The translations under genes and the position numbers were made by a program. From Streptacidiphilus rugosus AM-16 (GTDB taxonomy: Bacteria; Actinomycetota; Actinomycetes; Streptomycetales; Streptomycetaceae), in the NCBI RefSeq assembly GCF_000744655.1, contig NZ_JQMJ01000004.1:2976001-3040000 (forward strand): DNA of 64,000 bases. Direction: 5' to 3'. This document shows, one piece after another, positions 37,884-48,522 of this stretch. Within the stretch, counting starts at the first letter, position 1; every line of letters starts with the position of its first letter. The notes under the pieces are model-generated. The model was given only the letters and a program-made list of their open reading frames with translations. It did not search any database and had not been told where the DNA came from.

Positions 37884-39380
37884 TCAGCCCGCGTAGGCCC
37901 CGAAGGCCTTGGTGAAGGCCAGCGGCGACTGGACGATGCTGCTGCAGGTCGCGTCGGCGTAGCTCTTCGCACCGCCCGAGCACTGGGCGTCACGCGTCGC
38001 GGACCACATCGACAGCCAGCCCAGGTGCTTGCCGGACGCGAACTGCGCCAGCTGCGAGGCGTCGGCGACGCCGAAGACCTCGGTGCTGGTGTCGTTCACG
38101 CCGATCATCGGGGTGACCGCGACGTGCTTCCACGCGGTCGCGTCGTCCCAGCCGAAGATGCTCTTGACCTGCGCCTGGGTCGCCGTCGCGGCGTCGATCG
38201 CGTACTGGCCCATCTTGCCGCTCGGGTTCGGGGCGGCGCCGTCGCCGAAGTCCATGGCCATCACGTTGACGGCGGAGACGGCGACGCCGGCGGACTTGGC
38301 GTTCTGCAGCAGGTCCGTCCCCGTCTGGACCAGGCCGGAGGGCAGCACCGGCAGGGTGAACGAGACGTCCAGCGTCTTGCCCTTGCTGCGGGCGGTGGCC
38401 TGGAGCTGGGCGATCGCCTGGTCACGGCGGGCGATGCCGGCGGTGTCGCTCGTCGCCGCGCCCTCGACGTCGAAGTCGATCTTCGTCAGGCCGTAGGCGT
38501 CGATCGCCTGCTGGTACGCGGCCGTCAGCGCGCTCACGCTGGTGCAGGAGTCGGCGAGCTCGGTGCCGTTCGCGCCGCCGAAGGAGACCCTGACGTCCCC
38601 GCCCATCGCGCGCAGCGCGCCGATCTGGCCGGGCACCCCGTCGTTGGTCAGACCGGTGACGCCGCCCCACTTGGGTGTGCAGCCGCCGCCGTCGACGATG
38701 AAGGCGAGGTTGAAGTTCTTCACGCCCGTCGCCTTGGCTGTGGCGATCATGTCGTAGGCGGGGTAGAGCGAGGTGTCGATGTAGGGCGAGAAGCCGGCTC
38801 CCGAGGCGCTGCCGGTGCTGGTCGGCGTGGGCGTGGGCGTGGGCGTCGGCGTCGGGGTCTTGCTCGGGGTGGGGGTCGGGCTCGGGGTCCTGCTCGGGGT
38901 GGGCGCGGGCGTCGGCTTACTGCTCGTCGGCTGACCGGACGGGGTCGGCGCGGCGCCGGTGGAGCAGTCGGCGCCGTTGATGCTGCAGTTGACCGGCGCG
39001 CCGGAGCCCTGGACCACGAAGCCGACGACGGCGTGCTGGTCGGACGCGAGGGTGCTGTCCCAGGAGGCCGGGGTGACCTTCACGTGCTGGCCGCTGGCGG
39101 TGTAACTGGCGTTCCAGAGCGAGCTGATGTGGGCGCCGGCCGGCAGGTCGAAGCTCAGCGTCCAGTTGCTGACGGTGCCGGAGGTCGGGTTGCTCACGTC
39201 GTACTGACCGCTGTAGCCGGTGCCCCAGTCGCTGGTGGTCGAGTACACCGCGCCCACGCTCGCCGCGTTCGCGCCTGCGGCGAGCGCGACCGCACCACCG
39301 CCGGCGAGGACGACGGCGACTGCGGACGCCCCGAGGACGGCGCGGCGGCGCGGACGGCGGCGGGAACGATGGTTCGACAT
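37884..39380 (-). CDS. secreted chitinase, CBM2 plus GH18
   Basis: A 498-residue exported enzyme. A twin-Arg-rich start (RRRPRRRAVLGASAVAVV) is followed by a CBM2 binding module beginning VYSTTSDWGTGYSGQYDVSN. A Pro/Thr linker (TPTPSRTPSPTPTPSKTPTP) leads to a GH18 barrel. The catalytic region is TKIDFDVEG near residue 300: the central D-x-D-x-E acids are kept but the first Asp of DxxDxDxE is Thr. The barrel resembles that of the enzyme at 15949-17508 (both have NLAFIVDGGGCTP or NLAFVLDSGGCTP), while the binding module is unrelated. The basic start may direct export by the Tat system. Confidence 0.92.
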   Translation of the reverse strand: MSNHRSRRRPRRRAVLGASAVAVVLAGGGAVALAAGANAASVGAVYSTTSDWGTGYSGQYDVSNPTSGTVSNWTLSFDLPAGAHISSLWNASYTASGQHVKVTPASWDSTLASDQHAVVGFVVQGSGAPVNCSINGADCSTGAAPTPSGQPTSSKPTPAPTPSRTPSPTPTPSKTPTPTPTPTPTPTSTGSASGAGFSPYIDTSLYPAYDMIATAKATGVKNFNLAFIVDGGGCTPKWGGVTGLTNDGVPGQIGALRAMGGDVRVSFGGANGTELADSCTSVSALTAAYQQAIDAYGLTKIDFDVEGAATSDTAGIARRDQAIAQLQATARSKGKTLDVSFTLPVLPSGLVQTGTDLLQNAKSAGVAVSAVNVMAMDFGDGAAPNPSGKMGQYAIDAATATQAQVKSIFGWDDATAWKHVAVTPMIGVNDTSTEVFGVADASQLAQFASGKHLGWLSMWSATRDAQCSGGAKSYADATCSSIVQSPLAFTKAFGAYAG

Positions 39381-39674
39381 GCGGGATTACCTCCACGGTG
39401 CGGTCGGGGAAGTGAGAGATCGCGCGGCGGTGCCCAGTCTTTGTGGGGAAGAAGGGAAGTCCCACGGCAACATTCCTGACGCCGGGTCACCACCGCCACG
39501 CGATCCGTCGTCCGCGACGCTAGCCCCTTCCCGGGGCCGTATCCGTCCCGCTCAGGCCTAGGTAGTACGGACTTAGGCCCCCTTTAAGGAAGAACTCGCT
39601 CCGCATCCACGCGCGAACGCTGCGTGGCAACTTCCAGGGGCGCGAGGCTGGTTCTCGCGTGCAGAAGACGGAAG

Positions 39675-41054
39675 TCAGCGCGTGGCGCGGACGCGGCGGC
39701 GGGGGCGGGGTGGGGGGGTGGGGCGCTGGAGGAGGCGGACGCGGAGTTCCGTGCCGCCGAGGACGGACCGGCCGATGGCCACGTCGCCGCCGGTGCCCTC
39801 GGCGACCCTGCGGACGATGTCGAGGCCGAGGCCGGTCGAGCCCTCGCGTTCCGCACCGACGCCGCGGCGCACCGCGGACTCGGGGTCGGCGATCCCCGGG
39901 CCCGCGTCCGAGACCAGGACGATGACGCCGTCGCCCGTCTCGTGCACGTCGATCGCGAAGGCCGTGCCCTGCTCCGTGTGCCGGAAGACGTTCCCCAGCA
40001 TCGCGTCCAGCGCCGCCCCCAGCTCGGCCGCGGCCACCGGCACCAGGACCGGGCGCTCCGCGCCCGCAAGCTGCCAGGGCCGTCCCTCGTCCTCGGCCAG
40101 CGCGGACCAGAACTCGGCGCGGTCGCGGATGACCTCCGCCGCGTCGCAGGTCATCGGCTCCGCCGTCGCACCTGACGCCTGCTCGACACCGCGGCCCCGC
40201 ACCGCGCGGATGATCTGGTCGACCTCGCGCTCCAGCTGCGCGACCGCGTGCCGGGTGGCGTCCGCCGCGACGCCCTGGCCCAGCGACGCCGCGTTCAGCC
40301 GCAGCACCGTCAGGGGGGTGCGCAGCCGGTGCGAGAGGTCCGCGGCGAGCTCCCGCTCCGCCGCCAGCAGGCGGACGACCCGGTCCGCCATCGTGTTGAA
40401 CGCCTCGGCCGCCTCGCGCAGCTCCGGCGGGTTGTCGTCGGCCTGCGGGACCCGGACGGCGAGGTCGCCGCCGCCCAGCGCACGGGCCGCGTTGGCGAGC
40501 CGGCGGGCGGAGCCGACGATGCGGGTGCCGAGCCGGTCGGCGACCGCGACCGAGATCAGCACCAGCACCACCGCGACGCCGCTGAGCACCAACCAGGCCG
40601 TGGTCACCCCGCGGGTCAGCTCCGCGTCGGGGATGTAGACCTCGACCACGGCCACCCGGCCGTCGCTCACCGCGACCGGCTCCAGGTAGGCGAAGCCGCC
40701 GCGCACGCCGACGGTACCGCTGCGCCCGTTCGCCGCCGCCGCCACGACCGCGCCGTCGCCGGCCCGCTCGGTGCCGACGGTCAGGAATCCGGTGCCTCCG
40801 CTCGCCCCGCCCCCGGGCAGGTGGATGGCGATGAGCCCGGCCGCGCCGTCCTGCGTGCTGGCGAGCGCACGCCGCAGCGCGTTCTGGTCGGTGGTGATCG
40901 CCAGTGCCGGGCCGACCGTCGCCGCCTGCCGCTCGGCCGCGGTGAAGGCGCGTTCGCGCGCGCTGTCACGGACCATCAGGCCCAGCGGGATCAGGAAGGC
41001 CAGCGCCACCATCGTGGTGACCGCGACGCAGACCTTGAACAGGGCCCATCTCAC
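39675..41054 (-). CDS. sensor histidine kinase (HAMP, HisKA, HATPase)
   Basis: A 459-residue membrane kinase. Two transmembrane helices (about 10-27 and 153-172) flank an extracellular sensor of about 125 residues. A HAMP linker follows, then the H-box LSHRLRTPLT with the phosphorylated His near residue 241. The ATPase domain has an N-box MLGNVFRH and G-boxes SDAGPGI and GSTGLGLDIV. The GTG start at 41054 overlaps the response-regulator stop by 4 bases (GTGA), so the two are coupled. The signal is unknown. Confidence 0.93.
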   Translation of the reverse strand: MRWALFKVCVAVTTMVALAFLIPLGLMVRDSARERAFTAAERQAATVGPALAITTDQNALRRALASTQDGAAGLIAIHLPGGGASGGTGFLTVGTERAGDGAVVAAAANGRSGTVGVRGGFAYLEPVAVSDGRVAVVEVYIPDAELTRGVTTAWLVLSGVAVVLVLISVAVADRLGTRIVGSARRLANAARALGGGDLAVRVPQADDNPPELREAAEAFNTMADRVVRLLAAERELAADLSHRLRTPLTVLRLNAASLGQGVAADATRHAVAQLEREVDQIIRAVRGRGVEQASGATAEPMTCDAAEVIRDRAEFWSALAEDEGRPWQLAGAERPVLVPVAAAELGAALDAMLGNVFRHTEQGTAFAIDVHETGDGVIVLVSDAGPGIADPESAVRRGVGAEREGSTGLGLDIVRRVAEGTGGDVAIGRSVLGGTELRVRLLQRPTPPPRPRRRVRATR

Positions 41055-41740
41055 TGCGCGTCCACCGGGACGTCGAGCCGGACCCCGACGCCGCGCACCG
41101 TGTGCAGATAGCGGGGACGCGACGCCGTCTCGCCGAGCTTGCGGCGCAGCCAGGACAGGTGCACGTCGATGGTCTGGTCGGTGCCGTACGGCTGCCGCCA
41201 GACCTCCGCGAGCAGCTCGCGCCGCGAGACGACGACGCCGGGGCGGCCGGCCAGGTAGGCGAGCAGGTCGAACTCACGGCGGGTCAGATCCAGCTCCCGC
41301 CCGTCCAGCACCGCCTCGCGCCGCTGCAGGTCGATCCGCAGGCCGCCGGCCTGCAGCAGCTGCCCGGCGCCGCCGCCCGCGCCGGCCCGGCGCAGCACCG
41401 CCGCCATCCGGGCGGTGAGGTGTTCCGCGGAGAAGGGCTTGACCAGGTAGTCGTCCGCGCCGTCGTTGAGCAGGCGGATGATCTCCGTCTCCTCGTCGCG
41501 GGCCGTGGAGATGATGACCGGGGTGTCGGTCAGCCCGCGGATCATCTTCAGCGCCTCACCGCCGTCGAGGTCGGGCAGACCGAGGTCGAGAATGACCAGA
41601 TCGCAGCCGACCTGGGCGATCTCGCGCAGCGCCGCGAGGGCGGTGCCGACGCTGCGGACCGCGTGACCGGCGTCCGCCAGATGACGAATCAGGGCAGAAC
41701 GAACAAACGGATCGTCCTCGACCACCAGCACTGTTGCCAT
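41051..41740 (-). CDS. OmpR-family response regulator
   Basis: A 229-residue DNA-binding regulator partnered with the kinase downstream. The receiver has D9 and D10 in VVEDDPF, the phosphorylated D52 in LVILDLGLPD, a switch Ser/Thr in VIISTARDEE and K101 in LVKPF. The winged-helix domain ends with DVHLSWLRRKLGE and the standard YLHTVRGVGVRLD. MATVLVVEDD at 41740 is the clear start. Confidence 0.95.
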   Translation of the reverse strand: MATVLVVEDDPFVRSALIRHLADAGHAVRSVGTALAALREIAQVGCDLVILDLGLPDLDGGEALKMIRGLTDTPVIISTARDEETEIIRLLNDGADDYLVKPFSAEHLTARMAAVLRRAGAGGGAGQLLQAGGLRIDLQRREAVLDGRELDLTRREFDLLAYLAGRPGVVVSRRELLAEVWRQPYGTDQTIDVHLSWLRRKLGETASRPRYLHTVRGVGVRLDVPVDAQ

Positions 41741-41801
41741 GGCCGTGACGCTACGCCATAAGGGGTAATGGCCAGTACTGCCGGGACGGCATACTGACTC
41801 C

Positions 41802-42371
41802 GTGCGAAGAGAGCTGGTACAGGGCGCCGCGTGGGCCGCCGCCACCGGGGCGGCCGTCTGCGTGTCCTGGTACGGCGTGCACCGCGTGCTGGCTGACGAC
41901 GGATACCACCAGCCCACCGCACTGGCCCTCTCCGTCGCCGGCTCGGGCTCCTCCCGCACGCCGGCCCCGCCTCCGCCGGCCATCGGCGACCCGACCCAGG
42001 TCCCTGCTCCCTCGGCGACCCGTCACGGCCCGAGCCCGTCGCCCGGCCGCTCGCATCCGGGCGGGGCGGCCCCGACCTCCGCGGCGCCGACGTCCGGCAC
42101 GCCCTCGGCATCGGCCGACGCCTCCGCCTCGGCCTCCGGCGACGTCAGCAGCTACACGCCCGAGGGCGGCCGCGTCGCGGTGTCGATGGGGGCGAGCTCG
42201 GCGAGCCTGGTCTCCGCGACCCCGGACAGCGGCTGGTCCATGCACGTCTGGTCCGGCGACGAGTGGCTCCGGGTCGACTTCACCTCCGGCACCGTCGACT
42301 CGGCCTTCTACGTCACCTGGAACGGCCACCCGCCGATGGTGTCCACCTGGATCGGCACCCAGGCCCAGTAG
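41802..42371 (+). CDS. secreted or membrane-anchored protein of unknown function
   Basis: A 189-residue protein. A signal-type N-terminus (VQGAAWAAATGAAVCVSWYG) is followed by a Pro/Ser/Ala linker of about 75 residues. A C-terminal domain of about 65 residues ends MHVWSGDEWLRVDFTSGT and YVTWNGHPPMVSTWIG. The start is GTG at 41802, 61 bases from the divergent response-regulator start. No family is recognised; the position next to a two-component system suggests it may be a target. Confidence 0.75.
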   Translation: MRRELVQGAAWAAATGAAVCVSWYGVHRVLADDGYHQPTALALSVAGSGSSRTPAPPPPAIGDPTQVPAPSATRHGPSPSPGRSHPGGAAPTSAAPTSGTPSASADASASASGDVSSYTPEGGRVAVSMGASSASLVSATPDSGWSMHVWSGDEWLRVDFTSGTVDSAFYVTWNGHPPMVSTWIGTQAQ

Positions 42372-42401
42372 CCGTGGGCGACCCGCGCGGGTGAGGCCCG
42401 G

Positions 42402-43766
42402 TCAGAACAGCTTGCCCGGGTTCATGATGCCCAGCGGGTCGAAGACCGCCTTGACCTGGCGCTGCAGTTCAAGGCCGACCGGGCCGAGCTCCCTGGCCAG
42501 CCACTCCTTCTTGAGCAGGCCGACCCCGTGCTCACCGGTGATGGTGCCGCCCAGCTCCAGGCCGAGGGACATGATCGCGTCGAAGGAGGCGCGGGCCCTG
42601 GCCGACTCCGCCTCGTCGTGGGCGTCGAAGACCACGACCGGGTGGGTGTTGCCGTCGCCCGCGTGCGCGCACATGCCGATCGTCAGGTCGAACTCCTGGC
42701 CGATCCTGGCGACCCCGGCCAGCATCTCGCCGAGCCTGGTGCGCGGCACCGCCACGTCGTCGATCATGGTCGTGCCCAGCCGGTCCAGCGCCGGAAGAGC
42801 CAGCCGCCGCGCCTGGAGCAGGAGTTCGGACTCGCCGCTGTCCGAGGCCGGGACCACCTCGGTCGCGCCCGCCTGGCGGCACAGCTCGCCGACCGCGGCA
42901 AGGTCGGAGGCCGGGTCCAGGCTGTCGAAGCCGACCAGCAGCAGCGCGGCCGTCGAGTCCGGCAGCCCCATCTGCGCCATCGCGTTGACCGCGCGGACGG
43001 TGGTGGTGTCCATCAGCTCCATCAGCGAGGGCACGTGCCCGGCCGCCATCACCGCGCAGACCGCCGCGCAGGCCTCGTCGGTGGAGGCGAACTCCGCCGC
43101 CAGCACCAGCTGCGGCGGGGGCGCGGGCCGCAGCGCCACGACGGCGCCGACGACCACGCCGAGGGTGCCCTCCGCTCCCACGAAGAGCCGGGTCAGGTCG
43201 TAGCCGGCCACGCCCTTGGCGGTCCGGCGCCCGGTGCGCAGCAGCCGGCCGTCCGGCAGCACGACGTCCAGGCCGAGCACGTACTCGGCGGTGACCCCGT
43301 ACTTCACACAGCAGAGCCCGCCCGCTCCGGTGCCGATGTTGCCGCCGACCGTGCACGACTCCCAGCTGGAGGGGTCCGGCGGGTAGCTGAGCCCGTGCCG
43401 GGCCGCGGCGCGGGAGAGATCGGCGTTGACGACGCCGGGCTCGACCACCGCGATCCGGTCGACCGGATCGAGCTCCAGGATCCGGTCCATCTTCACCAGC
43501 GACAGCGCGATGCACCCCGCGACGGCGTTGGCCGCGCCGGAGAGCCCCGTCCGCGCGCCCTGCGGCACGACGGGGACCCGCAGCTCGGTCGCGGTCCGCA
43601 TGACGTGCTGGACCTCTTCGACCGTGCGGGGGAGGACGACCGCCGCGGGCAGGGCGGACTCGCAGAAGCCCGCCATGTCCTGCTGGTAGGCGGCGGCGAC
43701 GTCCGGATCCTGCACGACGGCAGCCTCGGGCAGCCCCTCGCGCAACCGGTCGACCAGATCGCTCAT
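42402..43766 (-). CDS. FAD-linked oxidase, GlcD/D-lactate dehydrogenase type
   Basis: A 454-residue flavoenzyme oxidising a 2-hydroxy acid such as glycolate or D-lactate. The FAD-binding PCMH fold shows VPVVPQGARTGLSGAANA near residue 65 and VGGNIGTGAGGLCCVKYGVT near 140. The cap domain contains the metal-site-like MCAHAGDGNTHPVVV near residue 365 and ITGEHGVGLLKKEWL near 410. It is a single-gene member without GlcE or GlcF partners. Substrate not determined by sequence. Confidence 0.92.
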   Translation of the reverse strand: MSDLVDRLREGLPEAAVVQDPDVAAAYQQDMAGFCESALPAAVVLPRTVEEVQHVMRTATELRVPVVPQGARTGLSGAANAVAGCIALSLVKMDRILELDPVDRIAVVEPGVVNADLSRAAARHGLSYPPDPSSWESCTVGGNIGTGAGGLCCVKYGVTAEYVLGLDVVLPDGRLLRTGRRTAKGVAGYDLTRLFVGAEGTLGVVVGAVVALRPAPPPQLVLAAEFASTDEACAAVCAVMAAGHVPSLMELMDTTTVRAVNAMAQMGLPDSTAALLLVGFDSLDPASDLAAVGELCRQAGATEVVPASDSGESELLLQARRLALPALDRLGTTMIDDVAVPRTRLGEMLAGVARIGQEFDLTIGMCAHAGDGNTHPVVVFDAHDEAESARARASFDAIMSLGLELGGTITGEHGVGLLKKEWLARELGPVGLELQRQVKAVFDPLGIMNPGKLF

Positions 43767-43809
43767 TCGGCTCTGCCCCCTCGGCAGGGGCCCGTTCCGG
43801 ACCCCACCT

Positions 43810-45210
43810 CTACATCTTCGCCGGTTTGCCCGGTCCGTACAGCCAGGTCGCGAAGAGAGCGTCCAGGTTCTTGTGGGAGACGCTCGCGCTGAGGGCCTCG
43901 AAGTCGGCCGTGGTGGCGTGGGCGTGTCGGTGCGCGGAGGTCCAGCGCTTGAGGATGGTGAAGAAGTCGGCGTCGCCCACCGCCTCGCGCAGCTCCTGCA
44001 GCGTCATCGCGCCGCGTGCGTAGCTGGGCTCCCCGAACAGGTGCGCCAGACCGCCCGGGTCGCCTGCCGGGTTGGCCCACAGCGGGTCCGTGGCCGGCAG
44101 CGCGTAGAGCGCGGCGAGCCGCTCGTGCGTGCTCTTGCCTCCGTGGGCGGCGTCCCAGAGCCACTCGGCGTAGGTGGCGAAGCCCTCGTTGAGCCAGATG
44201 TCCTTCCACTGCGTCAGCGTGACCGAGTCCCCGAACCACTGGTGCGCCGTCTCGTGCACAAGGGTGTCCACGTCCGGCGCCTCGTCGTAGAGCGGGCGGG
44301 TCTGCGTCTCCAGCGCGTAGCCGATGTCCTTGGCGTGGGCCACGATCGCCCCGGCCGCGTCGAAGGGGTAGGGCCCGAAGTTCTGCGCGCTCCAGGCGAT
44401 CACCTGGGGCAGCTGGTCCAGCACCGGATCGGCGTCGGCGGCCTCGGCCGGGTCGACGGCGGTGTAGACGGGCAGCCCGCCGGACGTCCAGTACTCGCGG
44501 ACGTCGAAGCGTCCGACGCTGGCGGTGGCCAGGTAGGCGGCCATCGGCGCGGACTCGTGCCAGGCGAAGGTGCTGCGGCCGTTGATGGTGCGCTGGCTGC
44601 GCAGCACCCCGTTGGAGACGGCCGTGTAGCCGGCCGGAACGGTGACGGTGACGTCGTAGCTGGACTTGTCGGCGGGGTGGTTGTTGCAGGGGAACCAGGT
44701 CATCGCGCCCTGCGGCTCCCCCGCGACGAAGGCTCCCTGGTCGCCGGGCAGGGCGATCCACCCGTCGGCGGAGCCGTCGGCGTCGGTGACCGACTGCGGT
44801 TTGCCGCCGTAGTCGACGGCGATCTCGAAGGTGGCGCCCTTGGCGACGGTGCGGCCGAGGGTGATCCGGAGCTCCTGACCGTCCCGGCTCCAGCTGACCG
44901 GCTGCGTGTCCACGGTGATCTTGTGGACGTCGAGGCCGAGCAGGTCGAGGTCGAAGCCGGAGAGATCCTCGGTCGCGGTGGCCGAGAGGACGGCGCCGCC
45001 GTCGAGGCGCCGGGTCTTCGGCTGGTAGGAGAGCGTGAGCGCGTAGTGGCGCACGTGCAGGCCGCCGTTCCCGGCGAGCGGCAGGTAGGGATCGCCCACC
45101 CCCGCCGCGCCGACCGCACCGGCGGGGGTCGGCGAGACAGGGGTGGCTGCCCCGAGCAGCCCGCCGCAGGCGAGGGTGGCGGCAGCGGCAAGAATCAGAC
45201 GGTTCGTCAC
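43810..45210 (-). CDS. secreted M1-family aminopeptidase
   Basis: A 466-residue zinc aminopeptidase. A signal peptide (LILAAAATLACGGLLGAA) precedes the N-terminal beta domain. The catalytic HETAHQWFGD lies near residues 317-326, with the third zinc ligand in NEGFATYAEW about 20 residues later. The exopeptidase GxMEN motif is replaced by the GAIVAH stretch, and the enzyme lacks the long C-terminal helical domain. It is therefore of the short extracellular M1 type. It follows the oxidase gene in the same direction. Confidence 0.9.
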   Translation of the reverse strand: MTNRLILAAAATLACGGLLGAATPVSPTPAGAVGAAGVGDPYLPLAGNGGLHVRHYALTLSYQPKTRRLDGGAVLSATATEDLSGFDLDLLGLDVHKITVDTQPVSWSRDGQELRITLGRTVAKGATFEIAVDYGGKPQSVTDADGSADGWIALPGDQGAFVAGEPQGAMTWFPCNNHPADKSSYDVTVTVPAGYTAVSNGVLRSQRTINGRSTFAWHESAPMAAYLATASVGRFDVREYWTSGGLPVYTAVDPAEAADADPVLDQLPQVIAWSAQNFGPYPFDAAGAIVAHAKDIGYALETQTRPLYDEAPDVDTLVHETAHQWFGDSVTLTQWKDIWLNEGFATYAEWLWDAAHGGKSTHERLAALYALPATDPLWANPAGDPGGLAHLFGEPSYARGAMTLQELREAVGDADFFTILKRWTSAHRHAHATTADFEALSASVSHKNLDALFATWLYGPGKPAKM

Positions 45211-45309
45211 CTGACCAACCGTAATTTCGACGCACCGTCAGTCGCCTGCGGAAGTAGCCCAAAAGGTGACCGAGGTCACACAGAAGCGGACGGCTGCCCG
45301 CCGCTGCGA

Positions 45310-46554
<1,245 letters not shown>

Positions 46555-46589
46555 TCACTTCCCTCCATTCTCCCCTCCGGACGGCCCAG

Positions 46590-47408
46590 TCAGCAGTGCG
46601 GGACGTCGGCGGCGCCGGTCTGCAGCGCCGAGAGCGCCTTCACCGCCTGGTCCAGCGTGTCCACCGGGACCAGCCGCAGGCCCTTCGGGGTGTTCACCTC
46701 GGCGTCCGAGCACTCGCTGCGGGGGACCAGGAAGACGGTGGCCCCGTCGGCGGCCGCGGCCTGCGTCTTGAGCGCGACGCCGCCCACCGCGCCGACGTCG
46801 CCGTTGTCGCTGATCTCGCCCGTGCCCGCGACGACCTTGCCGTTGGTCAGGTCCCCCGCCGCACCTGGTTTGCCGCTGCCGTTGCCGCTCAGCTCGTCGA
46901 TGATCCCCAGGGTGAACATCAGCCCCGCGCTCGGTCCGCCCACGTCGGCCAGCTTGAGCTGCACGGTGACCTGCGAGGCGGGAATCCCGAGATAGCCCAG
47001 CGCGGCGGTGGTGGCGGCCTGCTGGGAGTCGTTCATCGCCTGCTGGTTGGTCGCGTTGACCTGCGAGACGGACTGGCCGGCCGGATAGATCGAGTTCCGC
47101 GGCACGATCGCGCGCTTCGGGTCCCACCAGGCCTCGGCGATCTCCCCGATGCGGGGCGAGTAGTCCGGCAGGCTCGCGGCGATGGTGGTCATCCTGAGCT
47201 GGCCCTCGGGCTGCCTCGTCGGATGGCCGGTGATCGTGATCACCTCCACGCCCTGGTAGCTGCCCAGGGTGTTCACCGAGATCCCCGGCGTGAGCACCGT
47301 GTAGGGCAGCGGCACGGACGCGGCCACGGCGATCGGGGCCGCGACGGCGACGGCGCACAGCGCCAGCCGGGTGCGACGCGGGGCGAGCCAGGACAGGTAA
47401 CGGGACAC
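46590..47408 (-). CDS. membrane-anchored PDZ/Lon-type (S16) protease
   Basis: A 272-residue protein of the actinobacterial YlbL-like group. One N-terminal membrane anchor (ALCAVAVAAPIAVAASV) is followed by a PDZ-like region. The Lon proteolytic domain has the catalytic S160 in DVGGPSAGLMF and K214 in VGGVALKTQAA, with TGEISDNGDVGAVGG between. Both catalytic residues are present, so it should be active outside the membrane. Start GTG 47408. Substrate unknown. Confidence 0.9.
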   Translation of the reverse strand: MSRYLSWLAPRRTRLALCAVAVAAPIAVAASVPLPYTVLTPGISVNTLGSYQGVEVITITGHPTRQPEGQLRMTTIAASLPDYSPRIGEIAEAWWDPKRAIVPRNSIYPAGQSVSQVNATNQQAMNDSQQAATTAALGYLGIPASQVTVQLKLADVGGPSAGLMFTLGIIDELSGNGSGKPGAAGDLTNGKVVAGTGEISDNGDVGAVGGVALKTQAAAADGATVFLVPRSECSDAEVNTPKGLRLVPVDTLDQAVKALSALQTGAADVPHC

Positions 47409-47599
47409 GGGCGAATTCTAGTGCCGCGCCCCCCGACCTTCGCTGTGCGGCCACGGCCGGCGGACGTACGGCCGCAGGCGGCGACCGGGGCTCACGCGGT
47501 TCGCGGCCGGGCGAGAGTCTCGGAGGAGGCACGGGCGGGCGCCGGGCGAGGCCGTCGGGCGGATCCCGGCGAACCCTCCCGGCCGATCGCGGCGCGGGG

Positions 47600-48247
47600 T
47601 CAGCGCAGTGCTTCGGAGACCTCGGTGGCCGCCTCTGAGACGCGCGGGCCGACCCGCTCCGGGGTGAGCCCCGACAGCATCAGCACCCCGACGCTCCCCT
47701 CGATCCCGCTCAGACCCAGCAGCGGCGCGGCCGCGGCGCTCGCGCCCGAGCGCTCGTCGGTCGCGGTCACCCAGCCGGGTTCGGGCTGCTGCCCGTAACG
47801 GAGCTCGCGGGCGGCCAGGATCGCGCGGCCCGCCGCGTTCTCGTCCAGTGCGTGCCGCACGCCCGTGCGGTACGCGACGTGGAAGTCGGTCCAGCTCGGC
47901 TCGACGACCGCGACGACCAGCGCCTCGTTGCCGTCGACCAGCGTCAGGTGCGCCGTCGCGCCCAGGTCCTCCGCGAGCCCGCGCAGGGCCGGCAGGGCGG
48001 CCTCGCGCAGCAGCGGGTGCACCCGGTGCGACAGCCGCAGCACGCCCAGCCCGACCCTGGCGCGCCCGCCGATGTCACGGCGGACCAGGCCGTGCTGCTC
48101 CAGCGTGGCCAGCAGCCGGTAGACCACCGTCCGGTTGACGGCCAGTCGGATGGCCAGTTCCGTGACGGTCAGGCCGCCCTCGGAGTCGGCGAGCAGCTTC
48201 AGAACGCGCACGCCGCGGTCGAGCGTCTGCGATGTCTCTGCGGTCAC
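47600..48247 (-). CDS. IclR-family transcriptional regulator
   Basis: A 215-residue regulator. The winged helix at about residues 8-60 reads RGVRVLKLLADSEGGLTVTE and LAIRLAVNRTVVYRLLATLE. A C-terminal ligand domain follows, slightly shorter than usual. GTG 48247 is preferred because AAGGAGG lies 9 bases upstream; the frame is open to ATG 48268 and beyond. SsgR, the activator of ssgA in Streptomyces, is an IclR protein encoded beside ssgA. Here an SsgA-like gene lies 2.3 kb away, so a link is possible but unproven. Confidence 0.88.
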   Translation of the reverse strand: MTAETSQTLDRGVRVLKLLADSEGGLTVTELAIRLAVNRTVVYRLLATLEQHGLVRRDIGGRARVGLGVLRLSHRVHPLLREAALPALRGLAEDLGATAHLTLVDGNEALVVAVVEPSWTDFHVAYRTGVRHALDENAAGRAILAARELRYGQQPEPGWVTATDERSGASAAAAPLLGLSGIEGSVGVLMLSGLTPERVGPRVSEAATEVSEALR

Positions 48248-48522
48248 GACGCGTGCCTCCTTCCGCATGCTGGGAGATTCCGGTGAATCCGGGGTGAGTG
48301 CGAGGAACGTAATGACGTTGCACCGCTCTGCGGAAGTACCTGTCCAGATTTCGGTCACCATTCGTTATGAGCGAAGCCCCTGGAAAATGGGCGAATCAGA
48401 GCGTTCGGGGCATGAACCGGATCAGTTCGTGGAACCGGCAACCAGGCTGATCGCGTATGTGTTTCAGTCGTTGACAGTCGTACGAATCCGTCGTACGTCC
48501 CAGACCCGGGGGCCCCGCTCAG

